A program made the position numbers and the translations under genes. The notes beneath the pieces are model-generated. The model searched no databases. It had not been told where the DNA came from and was given only the letters and a program-made list of their open reading frames with translations. Shown here in pieces: positions 1-7,346 of a stretch of DNA of 64,000 bases. The number at the start of each line of letters is the position of its first letter. Positions within the stretch are counted from its first letter, which is position 1. The stretch is from Trebonia sp036501515 (GTDB lineage Bacteria > Actinomycetota > Actinomycetes > Streptosporangiales > Streptosporangiaceae). Location: NCBI GenBank assembly GCA_036501515.1, contig DASYAD010000389.1, positions 1-64,000 on the forward strand. Direction: 5' to 3'.

Positions 1-273
1 GAGGCTGGTGAAGTCGAGGTGGTGGCGTTCGCGGGGCCACTGGAGGTAGATGCCGCGGTGCTCGCTGCCGCGGGCCTGGATGCCGGCGCCGAGGCCGGCG
101 GAGCGGAGCAGGTCGGTGCTGGAGCTTTCCAGGATCCCGGCGCGGATCCGGGCGGCGACGTACTCCTTGGTGCGCGACTCCACCACGACGGACTCGATGC
201 CGTCCTGGGCCAGCAGGTGGGCCAGCAGCAGCCCCGCCGGACCCGCCCCGATAATCGCCACATCCGTCCGCAT
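1..273 (-). CDS. pobA: 4-hydroxybenzoate 3-monooxygenase, N-terminal part (runs off the window)
   Basis: The first 91 residues of an FAD aromatic hydroxylase that would convert 4-hydroxybenzoate to protocatechuate in the cytoplasm. The Rossmann motif IIGAGPAG is at residues 7-14 and RIRAGILE at 42-49. Arg44 falls at the same number as the flavin-contacting Arg of characterised p-hydroxybenzoate hydroxylases, and the spacing matches that family without gaps. The start is the ATG at 271-273; TATAAA ends 7 nt upstream, so the mRNA is probably leaderless. The rest of the gene lies outside the window, so substrate residues cannot be checked. Another class A flavin hydroxylase is possible but less likely. 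Confidence 0.85.
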   Translation of the reverse strand, partial: MRTDVAIIGAGPAGLLLAHLLAQDGIESVVVESRTKEYVAARIRAGILESSSTDLLRSAGLGAGIQARGSEHRGIYLQWPRERHHLDFTSL

Positions 274-355
274 GTGTCTCTTTATAGACGACGCGGCACC
301 CGCACCGCGACGCAGACCCCGGGCCGGTGGCCTGAGCCTGCGCCGCAGTGCGCGG

Positions 356-1264
356 CTACTGCTGCGCGGGGACGGTGAAGTAGTGACCGGCGTCCAGGTC
401 CGCGATCAGCCCCGGCTCGACCGGCTGCCAGCCGAACCGCTCCCGGGTAATCGCGCTTGAGGCCGGGACGTCGATCGCCGCGAAGCCCGCCAGCGCACCG
501 AACTGGCCGACCGCCTCCCCGGCGGTGATCGACTTGGCAGGCACCTCTAGGTGGCGGCCGATGACTTCGGCGATCTGCCGGAACGGCACTCCCTCGTCAG
601 CGACGGCGTTGAGCAGCGTGCCGGCCGGCGCCTGCTCCAGGGCGATCCGGAACAGGCGCGCGGCGTCCCGCCGGTGCACGGCAGGCCACACGTTGGCTCC
701 GTCGCCGATGTAGGCGGACACGCCGGTCTTCCTGGCGATGCCGATGAAGATGGGGATGAACCAGTAGTCACCCTCGCCGTGCACTGACGGGGGCAGGCGG
801 ACCACCGAGGCGCGCACGCCTCGCTCGGCGACCGCCAGCGCGGCGGGCTCTGACTCCCGGGGGTGGGCCGGGTCCACCGACCTGACCGCTTCGGTGCAGA
901 TCCCGCCGGCCGGCGCGTGCGGCAGCCCGGACGCGACCACGAGCGGCTTGCCGGTGCCGGCCAGGGCCTCGCCGAAGGCCGCGATGACCCGCCCGTCGAG
1001 CGCGGCGGCGGCGGCCGGGTCGCCGGTCGGTGAGAAGTCATGGACATAGCCGGTATGGATCACGCCGTCGGCTTCGGCCGCCGCCGCCATCAGAATGCCG
1101 GTGTCTTGCAGGGAGCCCGTGACGACCCCGGCTCCGGCCGCCTTCACCCGCTCGGCGCTGCTGTCGGACCGGGCCAGGCCCGTCACCTGGTGCCCGGCGG
1201 CGAGCAGTTCCTGCACGACGACGGACCCGATCCAGCCCGTCGCACCAGTCACGAACACGCGCAT
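356..1264 (-). CDS. NAD(P)-dependent epimerase/dehydratase-like extended SDR
   Basis: A 302-residue Rossmann protein with the nucleotide-binding motif TGATGWIG at residues 6-13. A C-terminal substrate half is recognisable from the dinucleotide-end motif ALEQAPAGTLLNAV, typical of the atypical SDR group that includes NmrA-like and 3-beta-HSD-like enzymes. I do not see a clean YxxxK pair, so the catalytic type is uncertain and the substrate unknown. The start is the ATG at 1262-1264, preceded by GAAGGA at about 7 nt; an in-frame upstream extension lacks this support. It is divergent from a LysR gene 197 bp away, which is the obvious candidate regulator. Confidence 0.8.
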   Translation of the reverse strand: MRVFVTGATGWIGSVVVQELLAAGHQVTGLARSDSSAERVKAAGAGVVTGSLQDTGILMAAAAEADGVIHTGYVHDFSPTGDPAAAAALDGRVIAAFGEALAGTGKPLVVASGLPHAPAGGICTEAVRSVDPAHPRESEPAALAVAERGVRASVVRLPPSVHGEGDYWFIPIFIGIARKTGVSAYIGDGANVWPAVHRRDAARLFRIALEQAPAGTLLNAVADEGVPFRQIAEVIGRHLEVPAKSITAGEAVGQFGALAGFAAIDVPASSAITRERFGWQPVEPGLIADLDAGHYFTVPAQQ

Positions 1265-1461
1265 TGACGTTTCCTTCGATTCGCATGGTGTCCGGTCTTC
1301 AATGGCACCCGGATGGTGCCAGGCCGGTACTTTCACCTTGCCCGCCGGGGCTCCGCACGTCCAAGACCAGTTCCGCACCGCGCGATACGGATCAGGCATC
1401 ACCGCAGATCACACGGTTGGCAGGAGCGGACCGGGGTGAAGCGTCCGGTTACAATCGAAGC

Positions 1462-2382
1462 ATGCAAGACGACGCGTCGCCGCCTGAGGTGCCGGCCGAC
1501 CTGGACCTGCGCCTGGTCCGTTACTTCACGGTCGTCGCCGCGCACCGGCACTTCGGCCGCGCCGCCGCCGAGCTGCTGATCGCGCAGCCGTCGCTGAGCC
1601 GCCAGGTCCGCCGGCTCGAGCAGCAGCTCGGCGCCCGGCTGTTCGACCGCACCCCGCAGGGCACCCAGCTCACCGAGGCCGGCCAGGTGTTCTTGCCGCA
1701 GGCCAGGGCGCTGCTCAAGGCCGCCGCGCAGGCCGCGGCGGCGACGAAGGCGGCCGCGCAGCCGAGCCGGATCACGATCGGTTACACGCCGGGCATCATC
1801 ATCACCCCGGCCATCCGCCAGCTCCGGCACTCCCACCCGGACGCCGACGTGCGGAGCCTGTACCTGGAATGGAACGACGCGCGCCAGGCGCTGCTCGACC
1901 ACCGGGTGGACGCCGCGGTCACCCGGCTGCCGCTGGTGACCGACGGCCTGCACGTGACGATCCTGTACGACGAGCCGCGGCTGCTGCTGGTCCCGCTCGA
2001 CCACCGGCTGGCGGGCAAGGAGTCGGTGACGCTCGACGACATCGCCGCCGAGCCCATCCCGCGGATGTCCGACCCGGTGTGGAACGCCTACTGGCGGATC
2101 GACCCGCGGCCCGACGGCAGCCCGGCGCCTGACGGCCCCTTCGTCGAGGCTCTGGAGGACAAGAACGAGCTGATCGCCTCCGGGCAGGCGGTGGCGATCG
2201 TCCCGTCCGGCGTCTACAACGGCCAGGTGCGCCCGGACCTGACCACGATCCCGCTGCATGACGTGGATCCCAGCCATGTGATCCTGGCCACCCGGGCGGC
2301 CGACCGCAACCGCCTCGTCGCGGCTTTCCGCAAGTCAGCCCAGGACTGCCTGACCGGCCCGTCCGGCGACAAAGCAGAGTGA
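1462..2382 (+). CDS. LysR family transcriptional regulator
   Basis: A 306-residue regulator. The N-terminal winged HTH is at about residues 15-75 (FGRAAAELLIAQPSLSRQVR is the helix-turn-helix), followed by a linker helix rich in Ala and a periplasmic-binding-like effector domain beginning near ITIGYTPG. The start is the ATG at 1462. TACAAT ends 6 nt before it, so I read a leaderless transcript and reject an in-frame ATG about 200 bp upstream. LysR proteins usually control the divergent neighbour, here the SDR gene. The effector is not predictable from sequence. Confidence 0.9.
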   Translation: MQDDASPPEVPADLDLRLVRYFTVVAAHRHFGRAAAELLIAQPSLSRQVRRLEQQLGARLFDRTPQGTQLTEAGQVFLPQARALLKAAAQAAAATKAAAQPSRITIGYTPGIIITPAIRQLRHSHPDADVRSLYLEWNDARQALLDHRVDAAVTRLPLVTDGLHVTILYDEPRLLLVPLDHRLAGKESVTLDDIAAEPIPRMSDPVWNAYWRIDPRPDGSPAPDGPFVEALEDKNELIASGQAVAIVPSGVYNGQVRPDLTTIPLHDVDPSHVILATRAADRNRLVAAFRKSAQDCLTGPSGDKAE

Positions 2383-2415
2383 CCGCCGCCCCGCGGCCGG
2401 GATAGCCTTACCCGC

Positions 2416-2967
2416 ATGACGACCCCGCAGCACAGGGCTGACTTGTTCATCAACCCCGTCGACGACCCCCGCGAAGGGGGGCCGAGGCTGGGCGGCGAGC
2501 GCGCGACCCTGACCGAGTTCCTCCGCGGTCAGCGGCTCACCCTGGAGCTCAAGTGCGAGGGGCTCGACCCGGAGCAGCTGGCCCGCCGGTCGGTCTTCCC
2601 GTCCACGATGTCGCTGCTCGGCCTGGTCAGGCACATGGCGGAAGTCGAGCGCAGCTGGTTCAGGATCCGCTTCGCCGAGCGCGAGCTGCCCAAGCTCTAC
2701 CAGAGCCTCGAGGATCCTGACGGTGACTTCAACGGCGCCGTCGCCGACCAGGCGGTCGTCGACAATGCCTGGGCAGCCTGGCGCGAGGAGATCGCCTTCG
2801 CCGACGCGTTCGTCGGCGACCACGACTTCGACTTCGTGGGCAAGGACTCCGAGGGCGAGCCGGTCTCGCTGCGCGAGCTTGTCGTGCACATGATCGAGGA
2901 GTACGCCCGGCATAACGGGCACGCCGACCTGCTGCGCGAGCGTATCGACGGCCGGATCGGCGAGTAG
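2416..2967 (+). CDS. DinB-like (DUF664) protein
   Basis: A 183-residue protein of the DinB/YfiT fold, a four-helix bundle that often holds a metal through three histidines. The stretch SLLGLVRHMAEVERSWFRIR (about residues 73-92) and the later LVVHMIEEYARHNGHADLLRE (about 155-175) carry the His residues expected for metal binding. Actinobacterial members include mycothiol-dependent enzymes; the reaction here is unknown. TAGCCT lies 7 nt before the ATG at 2416, consistent with a leaderless message. A strong hairpin follows the stop codon. Confidence 0.85.
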   Translation: MTTPQHRADLFINPVDDPREGGPRLGGERATLTEFLRGQRLTLELKCEGLDPEQLARRSVFPSTMSLLGLVRHMAEVERSWFRIRFAERELPKLYQSLEDPDGDFNGAVADQAVVDNAWAAWREEIAFADAFVGDHDFDFVGKDSEGEPVSLRELVVHMIEEYARHNGHADLLRERIDGRIGE

Positions 2968-2986
2968 CGGCCGCGGACGGACGGTA

Positions 2987-3014
2987 ACCGGGAACCTCCC
3001 CCGAGGTTCCCGGT
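2987..3014. terminator. Perfect 12-bp inverted repeat, probable terminator
   Basis: ACCGGGAACCTC and GAGGTTCCCGGT flank a CCCC loop, 20 bp after the stop of the DinB-like gene and facing the 3' end of the methyltransferase at 3206. There is no U tract, as is common for actinomycete terminators. The remaining 190 bp to 3205 shows nothing else I can name. Confidence 0.75.
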
Positions 3015-3205
3015 GCCCGCCTCCCCGTGGATTCCCGCCCGGCGCCGGCTGCCGGGTGCGCAGCGTCATCAGGCCTTCGCCGCCGTCACCCGGGCCGACC
3101 CGCACCTGTCTCCAGCCAGTGCCGGCCCCACACCAGTGATACGTAGCCCTCGCCGCCGCGGTTTGCCGCTTTCGCGAATTTTTTACCCGGGCCAGCGAAC
3201 GGCGG

Positions 3206-4036
3206 TCAGGGTTTGCGGGCGACCAGGCCGTATACGGGGACGGTCGGCCCGAAGCGGGGCGCGACGTCGTCGTCCGGGCGCCATTCGGTGACCGGCACTA
3301 GACCAGGCGGCAGCAGCTCGAGGTCGGCCGTGAACCGGGCGACCTGCTTAGCCGAGCGGAGCGTGATGGGCTGCGCGGGCATCATCTTGTTCCACTGCCT
3401 GGCCGCCTCTTCGAGCGTCGGGTCGATGTCGCTGGCCAGGTGGTAGATCGCGACAAAGCTGCCGGAAGGTACGGCCGCCATCAGCGACGACACGACCTCC
3501 GCGGCCTCGATGTCGTCTTGCACGTAGGCGAGCGTGAACAGCAGGAGTACGCCGAGCGGGCGGGTGAAGTCCAGGATCCCGCGCGCACCCGCCACGATCG
3601 CGTCCGGATCGCGGACGTCCGCGTCGACGTAGCTGACGGCACCGCCTGGCGCGGACTTCATCAGCGCCCGGGCGTGCGACAGCACCATGGGGTCGTTGTC
3701 CACGTAGGAGATCCGGGACTCGGCCGCCAGCGACTGGGCGACCTCGTGGGTGCTGCCCGTGATCGGGAGGCCGGTGCCGATGTCGACGAACTGCCTGATG
3801 CCCTCGTCGGCCACCAGGTAGCGGATCATCCGCTGCTGGAACGCGCGCACGGCCGGCCCGATGGCGGGCACCCCGGGTGAGGCAGCGGCCAGGGTGCGGG
3901 CCGCCCTGCGGTCGGCCTCGAAGTTGGCCTGGCCGCCGTACAGGTAGTCAGCGACGCGCGCCGCGTTCGGCACCGTGGTGCTGATGAGCGCAGCTTTCGC
4001 CCGGCGTGTCGCGTCCTCCTCCCAGTCGTCTGCCAT
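3206..4036 (-). CDS. SAM-dependent methyltransferase, PF04672 (DUF574) family
   Basis: A 276-residue class I methyltransferase. The family signature is recognisable throughout: NAARVADYLYGGQANFEADR near residues 24-43, the SAM-binding motif FVDIGTGLPITGSTHEVAQ near 85-105, and YVDNDPMVLSHARAL near 115-130. Aspartates after each motif would bind the adenosyl ribose. The family is abundant in actinomycetes, often in many copies, and its substrates are mostly unknown. Start ATG 4034-4036; CATACT lies 6 nt upstream, again pointing to a leaderless mRNA. It converges on the DinB-like gene. Confidence 0.9.
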   Translation of the reverse strand: MADDWEEDATRRAKAALISTTVPNAARVADYLYGGQANFEADRRAARTLAAASPGVPAIGPAVRAFQQRMIRYLVADEGIRQFVDIGTGLPITGSTHEVAQSLAAESRISYVDNDPMVLSHARALMKSAPGGAVSYVDADVRDPDAIVAGARGILDFTRPLGVLLLFTLAYVQDDIEAAEVVSSLMAAVPSGSFVAIYHLASDIDPTLEEAARQWNKMMPAQPITLRSAKQVARFTADLELLPPGLVPVTEWRPDDDVAPRFGPTVPVYGLVARKP

Positions 4037-4121
4037 GGCTTAAGTATGCGGTAACCAAGGCCTCGCAGGACGGCAGGCGTGCCGTATACGACGCGTTGGA
4101 CATCGTTTTCCCGCTCCGGTG

Positions 4122-4178
4122 GCGCTATCGCGCGGTTCCGGCTGCGCTACCGCGCGGTTCCGGCGGCGCTACCGCGCG
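4122..4178. repeat. Tandem 22-bp repeat, about 2.6 copies
   Basis: Units start at 4122, 4144 and 4166 with core GCGCTAYCGCGCGGTTCCGG. The third partial copy runs into the last codons of the glyoxalase-like gene, whose stop codon (4169-4171) sits inside it. The repeat therefore extends from the gene's 3' end into the intergenic space. Confidence 0.85.
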
Positions 4179-4576
4179 TGGCGGGCGAACTTTTCCACCG
4201 CGGCCGGGGTGACCGGCGTGAAGAAATTGACCAGGTTCCCGTCCGGATCGCGGAACAGCAGCGACCGGTTGCCCCAGGGCATCGTGACAGGCTCCTGGAC
4301 GACGGTGCCGAGCACGCCGGCCAGTTCCCTGAACGCGGCGTCAACGTCGTCGACGAGAAACTCGACGATCACCGGGGCGCTGGCCGCCGGCTGGCCGGCG
4401 TCGAGCGCGAACAGCGCGGCGGTGCGGGTGCTGCCGATCGCGAGCGTCGCGCCCGCGGTGCTGAGCTCGGCGAAATCTTCGGTGTGCCAGGTCGCGCGCA
4501 CTCCCGTGACGCGCTCGTAGAAGCTGACGAGGCGCTTGATGTCCCCGGTGATCATCCGGACAGAGACGAAGTTCAT
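4169..4576 (-). CDS. VOC superfamily (glyoxalase/bleomycin-resistance-like) protein
   Basis: A 135-residue single-chain VOC protein built of two beta-alpha-beta-beta-beta repeats: the first around MITGDIKRLVSFYERV, the second around VIVEFLVDDVDAAFRELAG. It ends with the characteristic FRDPDGNLVNFFTPV. A Glu/His metal set is plausible, but the substrate is not identifiable. It starts at the ATG at 4574-4576 with GGAG 7-8 nt upstream. It is divergent from the WYL regulator at 4668, with an 8-bp inverted repeat between the two, so it is probably the regulator's target. Confidence 0.88.
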   Translation of the reverse strand: MNFVSVRMITGDIKRLVSFYERVTGVRATWHTEDFAELSTAGATLAIGSTRTAALFALDAGQPAASAPVIVEFLVDDVDAAFRELAGVLGTVVQEPVTMPWGNRSLLFRDPDGNLVNFFTPVTPAAVEKFARHAR

Positions 4577-4618
4577 GGTGTTCTCCTAGCTCGGTGGACC
4601 GTTCCGCACGCCACGCTA

Positions 4619-4644
4619 GGACTGAAACAGGACAGATTCAGTCC
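4619..4644. promoter_or_regulatory. Inverted repeat operator in the VOC/WYL intergenic region
   Basis: GGACTGAA and TTCAGTCC form a perfect 8-bp inverted repeat separated by 10 bp (half-site centres about 18 bp apart, roughly two helical turns). It lies upstream of the WYL gene's -10 box (TAGATT, 4656-4661), so it is a likely autoregulatory site and possibly controls the divergent VOC gene. Confidence 0.6.
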
Positions 4645-4667
4645 GGTATTAGCGTTAGATTTTTTCC

Positions 4668-5657
4668 ATGGCCAGGCCCACCGCCCACGTGCTCTCCCTG
4701 CTTGAGCTGCTGCAGTCGGGCGGCACTCGCACGGCCGCCGAGCTCGCCGGGCGGCTAGGCGTCGACGAGCGCACCGTGCGGCGGTACGTGGACCACCTGC
4801 TCGACCTCGACGTTCCTGTCGAGTCAGTGCGCGGCCGCTACGGCGGGTACCGGCTGGCGGCCGGGTACCGGCTGCCCCCGCTGATGCTGAGCGACGACGA
4901 GGCCCTGGCCGTGCTGCTCGGCCTGGTCGCCGGGCGCCGGGCGGGACTGATGAGCGCCGCCGGCACGGCCGGCGAGACGGCGGCCGCCAAGATCAGGCGG
5001 GTGCTGCCAGGCAGGCTCGCCAGCCGGCTCGACTCCGTGCTCGGCTCCCTCTCCTTCACGACGTCGCCGGCGGAGCCCGCCGAACCGGAAACGGCGACGC
5101 TGCTCACCGTGGCCGACGCAGTGCGCCACCGGCGGCCGGTGTCGATCAGGTACACGGCCGCCGACGGCCGGCGCAGCGAGCGGGTGCTGCACCCGTACGG
5201 GCTTGTCGCGCACTCAGGCCGCTGGTACGTCACCGGCGTCGACCCGGGAATCGACGAGGACCGCACCTTCCGCCTCGACCGCATCACCGACGCGAGAACG
5301 CTGCCCGGCGCGTTCGAGCCGCCGGCCGGACTCGACCCGGCCGGCCGCCTGCTCTCTTCGCTGGCGAGCGCCCCCTACCGGCATCAGGTAGCGCTGCGGG
5401 TCAACGGGACCGTCGAGCAGGTGCGCGCCCGGATCCCCGCCAGCGTCGCGACCGTGACCGTGCTGCCGCTCGCGGCGGACGCCGAACCAGGGGCAGTCCC
5501 CTGGCTGCGGGTAGAGCTGCGAGCCGAGCGCCTCGACTGGCTGCCGCCGCTGCTGGCCTCGCTCGACCTGCCGTTCGTCATCGAGCGGCCCGACGAGCTG
5601 CGCGCCCTGGTCCTCGCCCTGGCCGCCCGCCTCGCCGCCTCAGCGGCCAGTACCTAA
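4668..5657 (+). CDS. HTH and WYL domain transcriptional regulator (YafY/DeoR type)
   Basis: A 329-residue regulator. The N-terminal winged HTH spans about residues 5-60 (RTAAELAGRLGVDERTVRRY is the DNA-recognition part). The WYL ligand-binding domain at about 145-215 shows VSIRYTAADGRRSERVLHPYGLVAHSGRWYV. A C-terminal WCX-like segment follows. TAGATT lies 6 nt before the ATG at 4668, suggesting a leaderless transcript. These proteins sense nucleic-acid fragments or small molecules; the ligand here is unknown. Confidence 0.92.
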   Translation: MARPTAHVLSLLELLQSGGTRTAAELAGRLGVDERTVRRYVDHLLDLDVPVESVRGRYGGYRLAAGYRLPPLMLSDDEALAVLLGLVAGRRAGLMSAAGTAGETAAAKIRRVLPGRLASRLDSVLGSLSFTTSPAEPAEPETATLLTVADAVRHRRPVSIRYTAADGRRSERVLHPYGLVAHSGRWYVTGVDPGIDEDRTFRLDRITDARTLPGAFEPPAGLDPAGRLLSSLASAPYRHQVALRVNGTVEQVRARIPASVATVTVLPLAADAEPGAVPWLRVELRAERLDWLPPLLASLDLPFVIERPDELRALVLALAARLAASAAST

Positions 5658-5723
5658 CCCGGCGCGTTCAGCCTAGCGTTCCGCGCTAGCCCTTCTCGCC
5701 TACATTCGCCTACAATGTATTCC

Positions 5724-6176
5724 ATGGTAGCTCTCAGCCCTTCCTCGGTCAGGTTCGAGCCGCGCGTGCTCGAGCGGCTGACGGCGTTCGTTGCCGTTCA
5801 CCGCGAGATGAGCCTGTCCAGTGCCACCAGCCGGCTCGTCGACGAGGCGCTGCGGGCCCGCGAGCACCCGCTGGTCACGTTCAAGGACGGGCCGGCCGGC
5901 CGGCGCGCGCGGCTGGTCGGCGGCCCCGACGTCTGGGAAGTCGTCGGCGCGGTGCGGTCCGTCCGGGAGGCGGAGCCGGGACTCGCGGGCGACGAAGCGC
6001 TCGCGGTCGTCGCGGAAACCTCGGGCGTGCCGATGCCTTTTATCCGGGCAGCGCTTGCCTACTGGGGTGACTACCCGGACGAGGTCGACGCCTTCCTCGA
6101 CCGCGCGCGGGCCGAAGCGGTCCAGGCGCAGGCCGGGTGGGAGCGGCAGCAGGAGCTGCTCGGCCTGGGCCAGTGA
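5724..6176 (+). CDS. Putative antitoxin: ribbon-helix-helix plus DUF433-like protein
   Basis: A 150-residue protein. Its N-terminus (SVRFEPRVLERLTAFVAVHR...SATSRLVDEAL) resembles the DNA-binding part of VapB45-type antitoxins. The second half (VWEVVGAVRSVREAEPGLAGD...IRAALAYWGDYPDEVDAFL) resembles DUF433, the usual partner of PIN-like toxins. I start at the ATG at 5724 because TACAAT ends exactly 7 nt before it; the upstream ATG at 5715 overlaps that box. It is followed 52 bp later by a DUF5615 PIN-like gene, the expected toxin, so the two form a probable VapBC45-like pair. Confidence 0.75.
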   Translation: MVALSPSSVRFEPRVLERLTAFVAVHREMSLSSATSRLVDEALRAREHPLVTFKDGPAGRRARLVGGPDVWEVVGAVRSVREAEPGLAGDEALAVVAETSGVPMPFIRAALAYWGDYPDEVDAFLDRARAEAVQAQAGWERQQELLGLGQ

Positions 6177-6228
6177 GCGGCCGCGGCGGGCAGCCTGCCG
6201 GCGGACCGCCTGCGGGGATAAGCCCGAC

Positions 6229-6597
6229 ATGATCCTGCTCGACGAGATGTTCTCGCCTGCGATCGCCGCCGAGCTTGCCGCGCGCGGCATCGACTGCCGG
6301 GCCGTCGCCGCGGACACCTTGCTGCGGGCGCTGTCTGACTTGGAGATCTTCGAAGCCGGGCTGCTGGAGAACCGGGTCATCGTGACCAATAACGTGGCGG
6401 ACTTCGAGAGCCTGCGCCGGGCGCGCGACGCCGCGGGCGGTCAGCTGCCTGCACTTGTCTACACGTCGGACTTCACCTTCCCGCGCACCAGGGCCTACGT
6501 GTCGCGCATGGTCAGCGCGCTGGAAGCGGCCGCGACGGGGCACCCGGCGTCGAGGCACGGGGGAGTGCTGTGGCTCCGCCCGCCGGACGGCAACTGA
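6229..6597 (+). CDS. DUF5615 PIN-like protein, probable toxin
   Basis: A 122-residue PIN-like protein. It opens with MILLDEMFSPAIAAELAARG, the hallmark LLDExxxP start of DUF5615. VIVTNNVADFESL (about residues 46-58) supplies the second acidic cluster of a PIN-type ribonuclease site. The family is Mut7-C/VapC-like and is usually paired with a DUF433 antitoxin, as here. Start ATG 6229-6231 is the first Met matching the family start. RNase activity is inferred from family, not shown. Confidence 0.78.
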   Translation: MILLDEMFSPAIAAELAARGIDCRAVAADTLLRALSDLEIFEAGLLENRVIVTNNVADFESLRRARDAAGGQLPALVYTSDFTFPRTRAYVSRMVSALEAAATGHPASRHGGVLWLRPPDGN

Positions 6598-6667
6598 CCG
6601 GCCAGACCCAGCCCGAGCGCAGCCCAGGCCCAAGCATGGCCACGCCCAAGCCGAAACCCGGCCAGGC

Positions 6668-7339
6668 TCAGGCCAGGCCCGCGTCGTGGGCGAGCAGCGC
6701 GATCTGGGTCCGGTTGGCCAGGGCCGCCTTAGTCAGGATGTGGGTCACGTGGGCCTTGACGGTGGGCACGCTCATCAGCAGGGCGGCGGCGATCTCCGCG
6801 TTACTCTGCCCTGCCGCGATGGCCTTGACGACATCGAGTTCCCGGGGGCTGAGCGCGGACAACTGGCTGTCTGCCCGTTCGCGGGCGGTCTCCTGGAGCA
6901 CCGCGCGGCGCATCAGCCGCCGGGTGACGGCCGGCGACAGGATCGGGTCGCCCGCCGCGACGCGCCTGATCGCTTCCGCGATCTGCGCGGGCGGAGAGTC
7001 TTTCAGCAGGAAGCCGCTGGCGCCGGCCCGCAGCGCGGCCAGCACGTTCTCGTCCGCGTCGAACGTGGTCAGCACGATGACCTCGGGCGGTGACGGAGCA
7101 CCGCGCAGCCTGCGGGTCGCCGTGACCCCGTCCACCCTGGGCATCCGCAGGTCCATCAGCACCACGTCGGGCCGGTGCCTGGCCACCGCGGACGGCACCT
7201 GGTCGCCGTCGCCTGCCTCCCCGACGACGACCAGGCCGCCGGCCCCGTGCAGCATCATCGACAGCCCGGCCCGCACCAGGGCGTCGTCGTCCACCAGCAG
7301 CACCCGGATCTCGCCGTCCGCCTCGGGCACGCCCGTCAT
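6668..7339 (-). CDS. NarL/LuxR-type response regulator
   Basis: A 223-residue response regulator. The receiver domain (about 11-130) has the acidic pair Asp17-Asp19, phosphoacceptor Asp63 in VLMDLRMP and Lys113 in GFLLKD. The LuxR HTH is at about 155-215 (LSPRELDVVKAIAAGQSNAEIA). It starts at the ATG at 7337-7339, 7 bp after the stop of the histidine kinase gene, so the two are one operon. The divergent YceI/ABC-2 genes are the likely targets. Confidence 0.93.
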   Translation of the reverse strand: MTGVPEADGEIRVLLVDDDALVRAGLSMMLHGAGGLVVVGEAGDGDQVPSAVARHRPDVVLMDLRMPRVDGVTATRRLRGAPSPPEVIVLTTFDADENVLAALRAGASGFLLKDSPPAQIAEAIRRVAAGDPILSPAVTRRLMRRAVLQETARERADSQLSALSPRELDVVKAIAAGQSNAEIAAALLMSVPTVKAHVTHILTKAALANRTQIALLAHDAGLA

Positions 7340-7346
7340 GCCGGCC

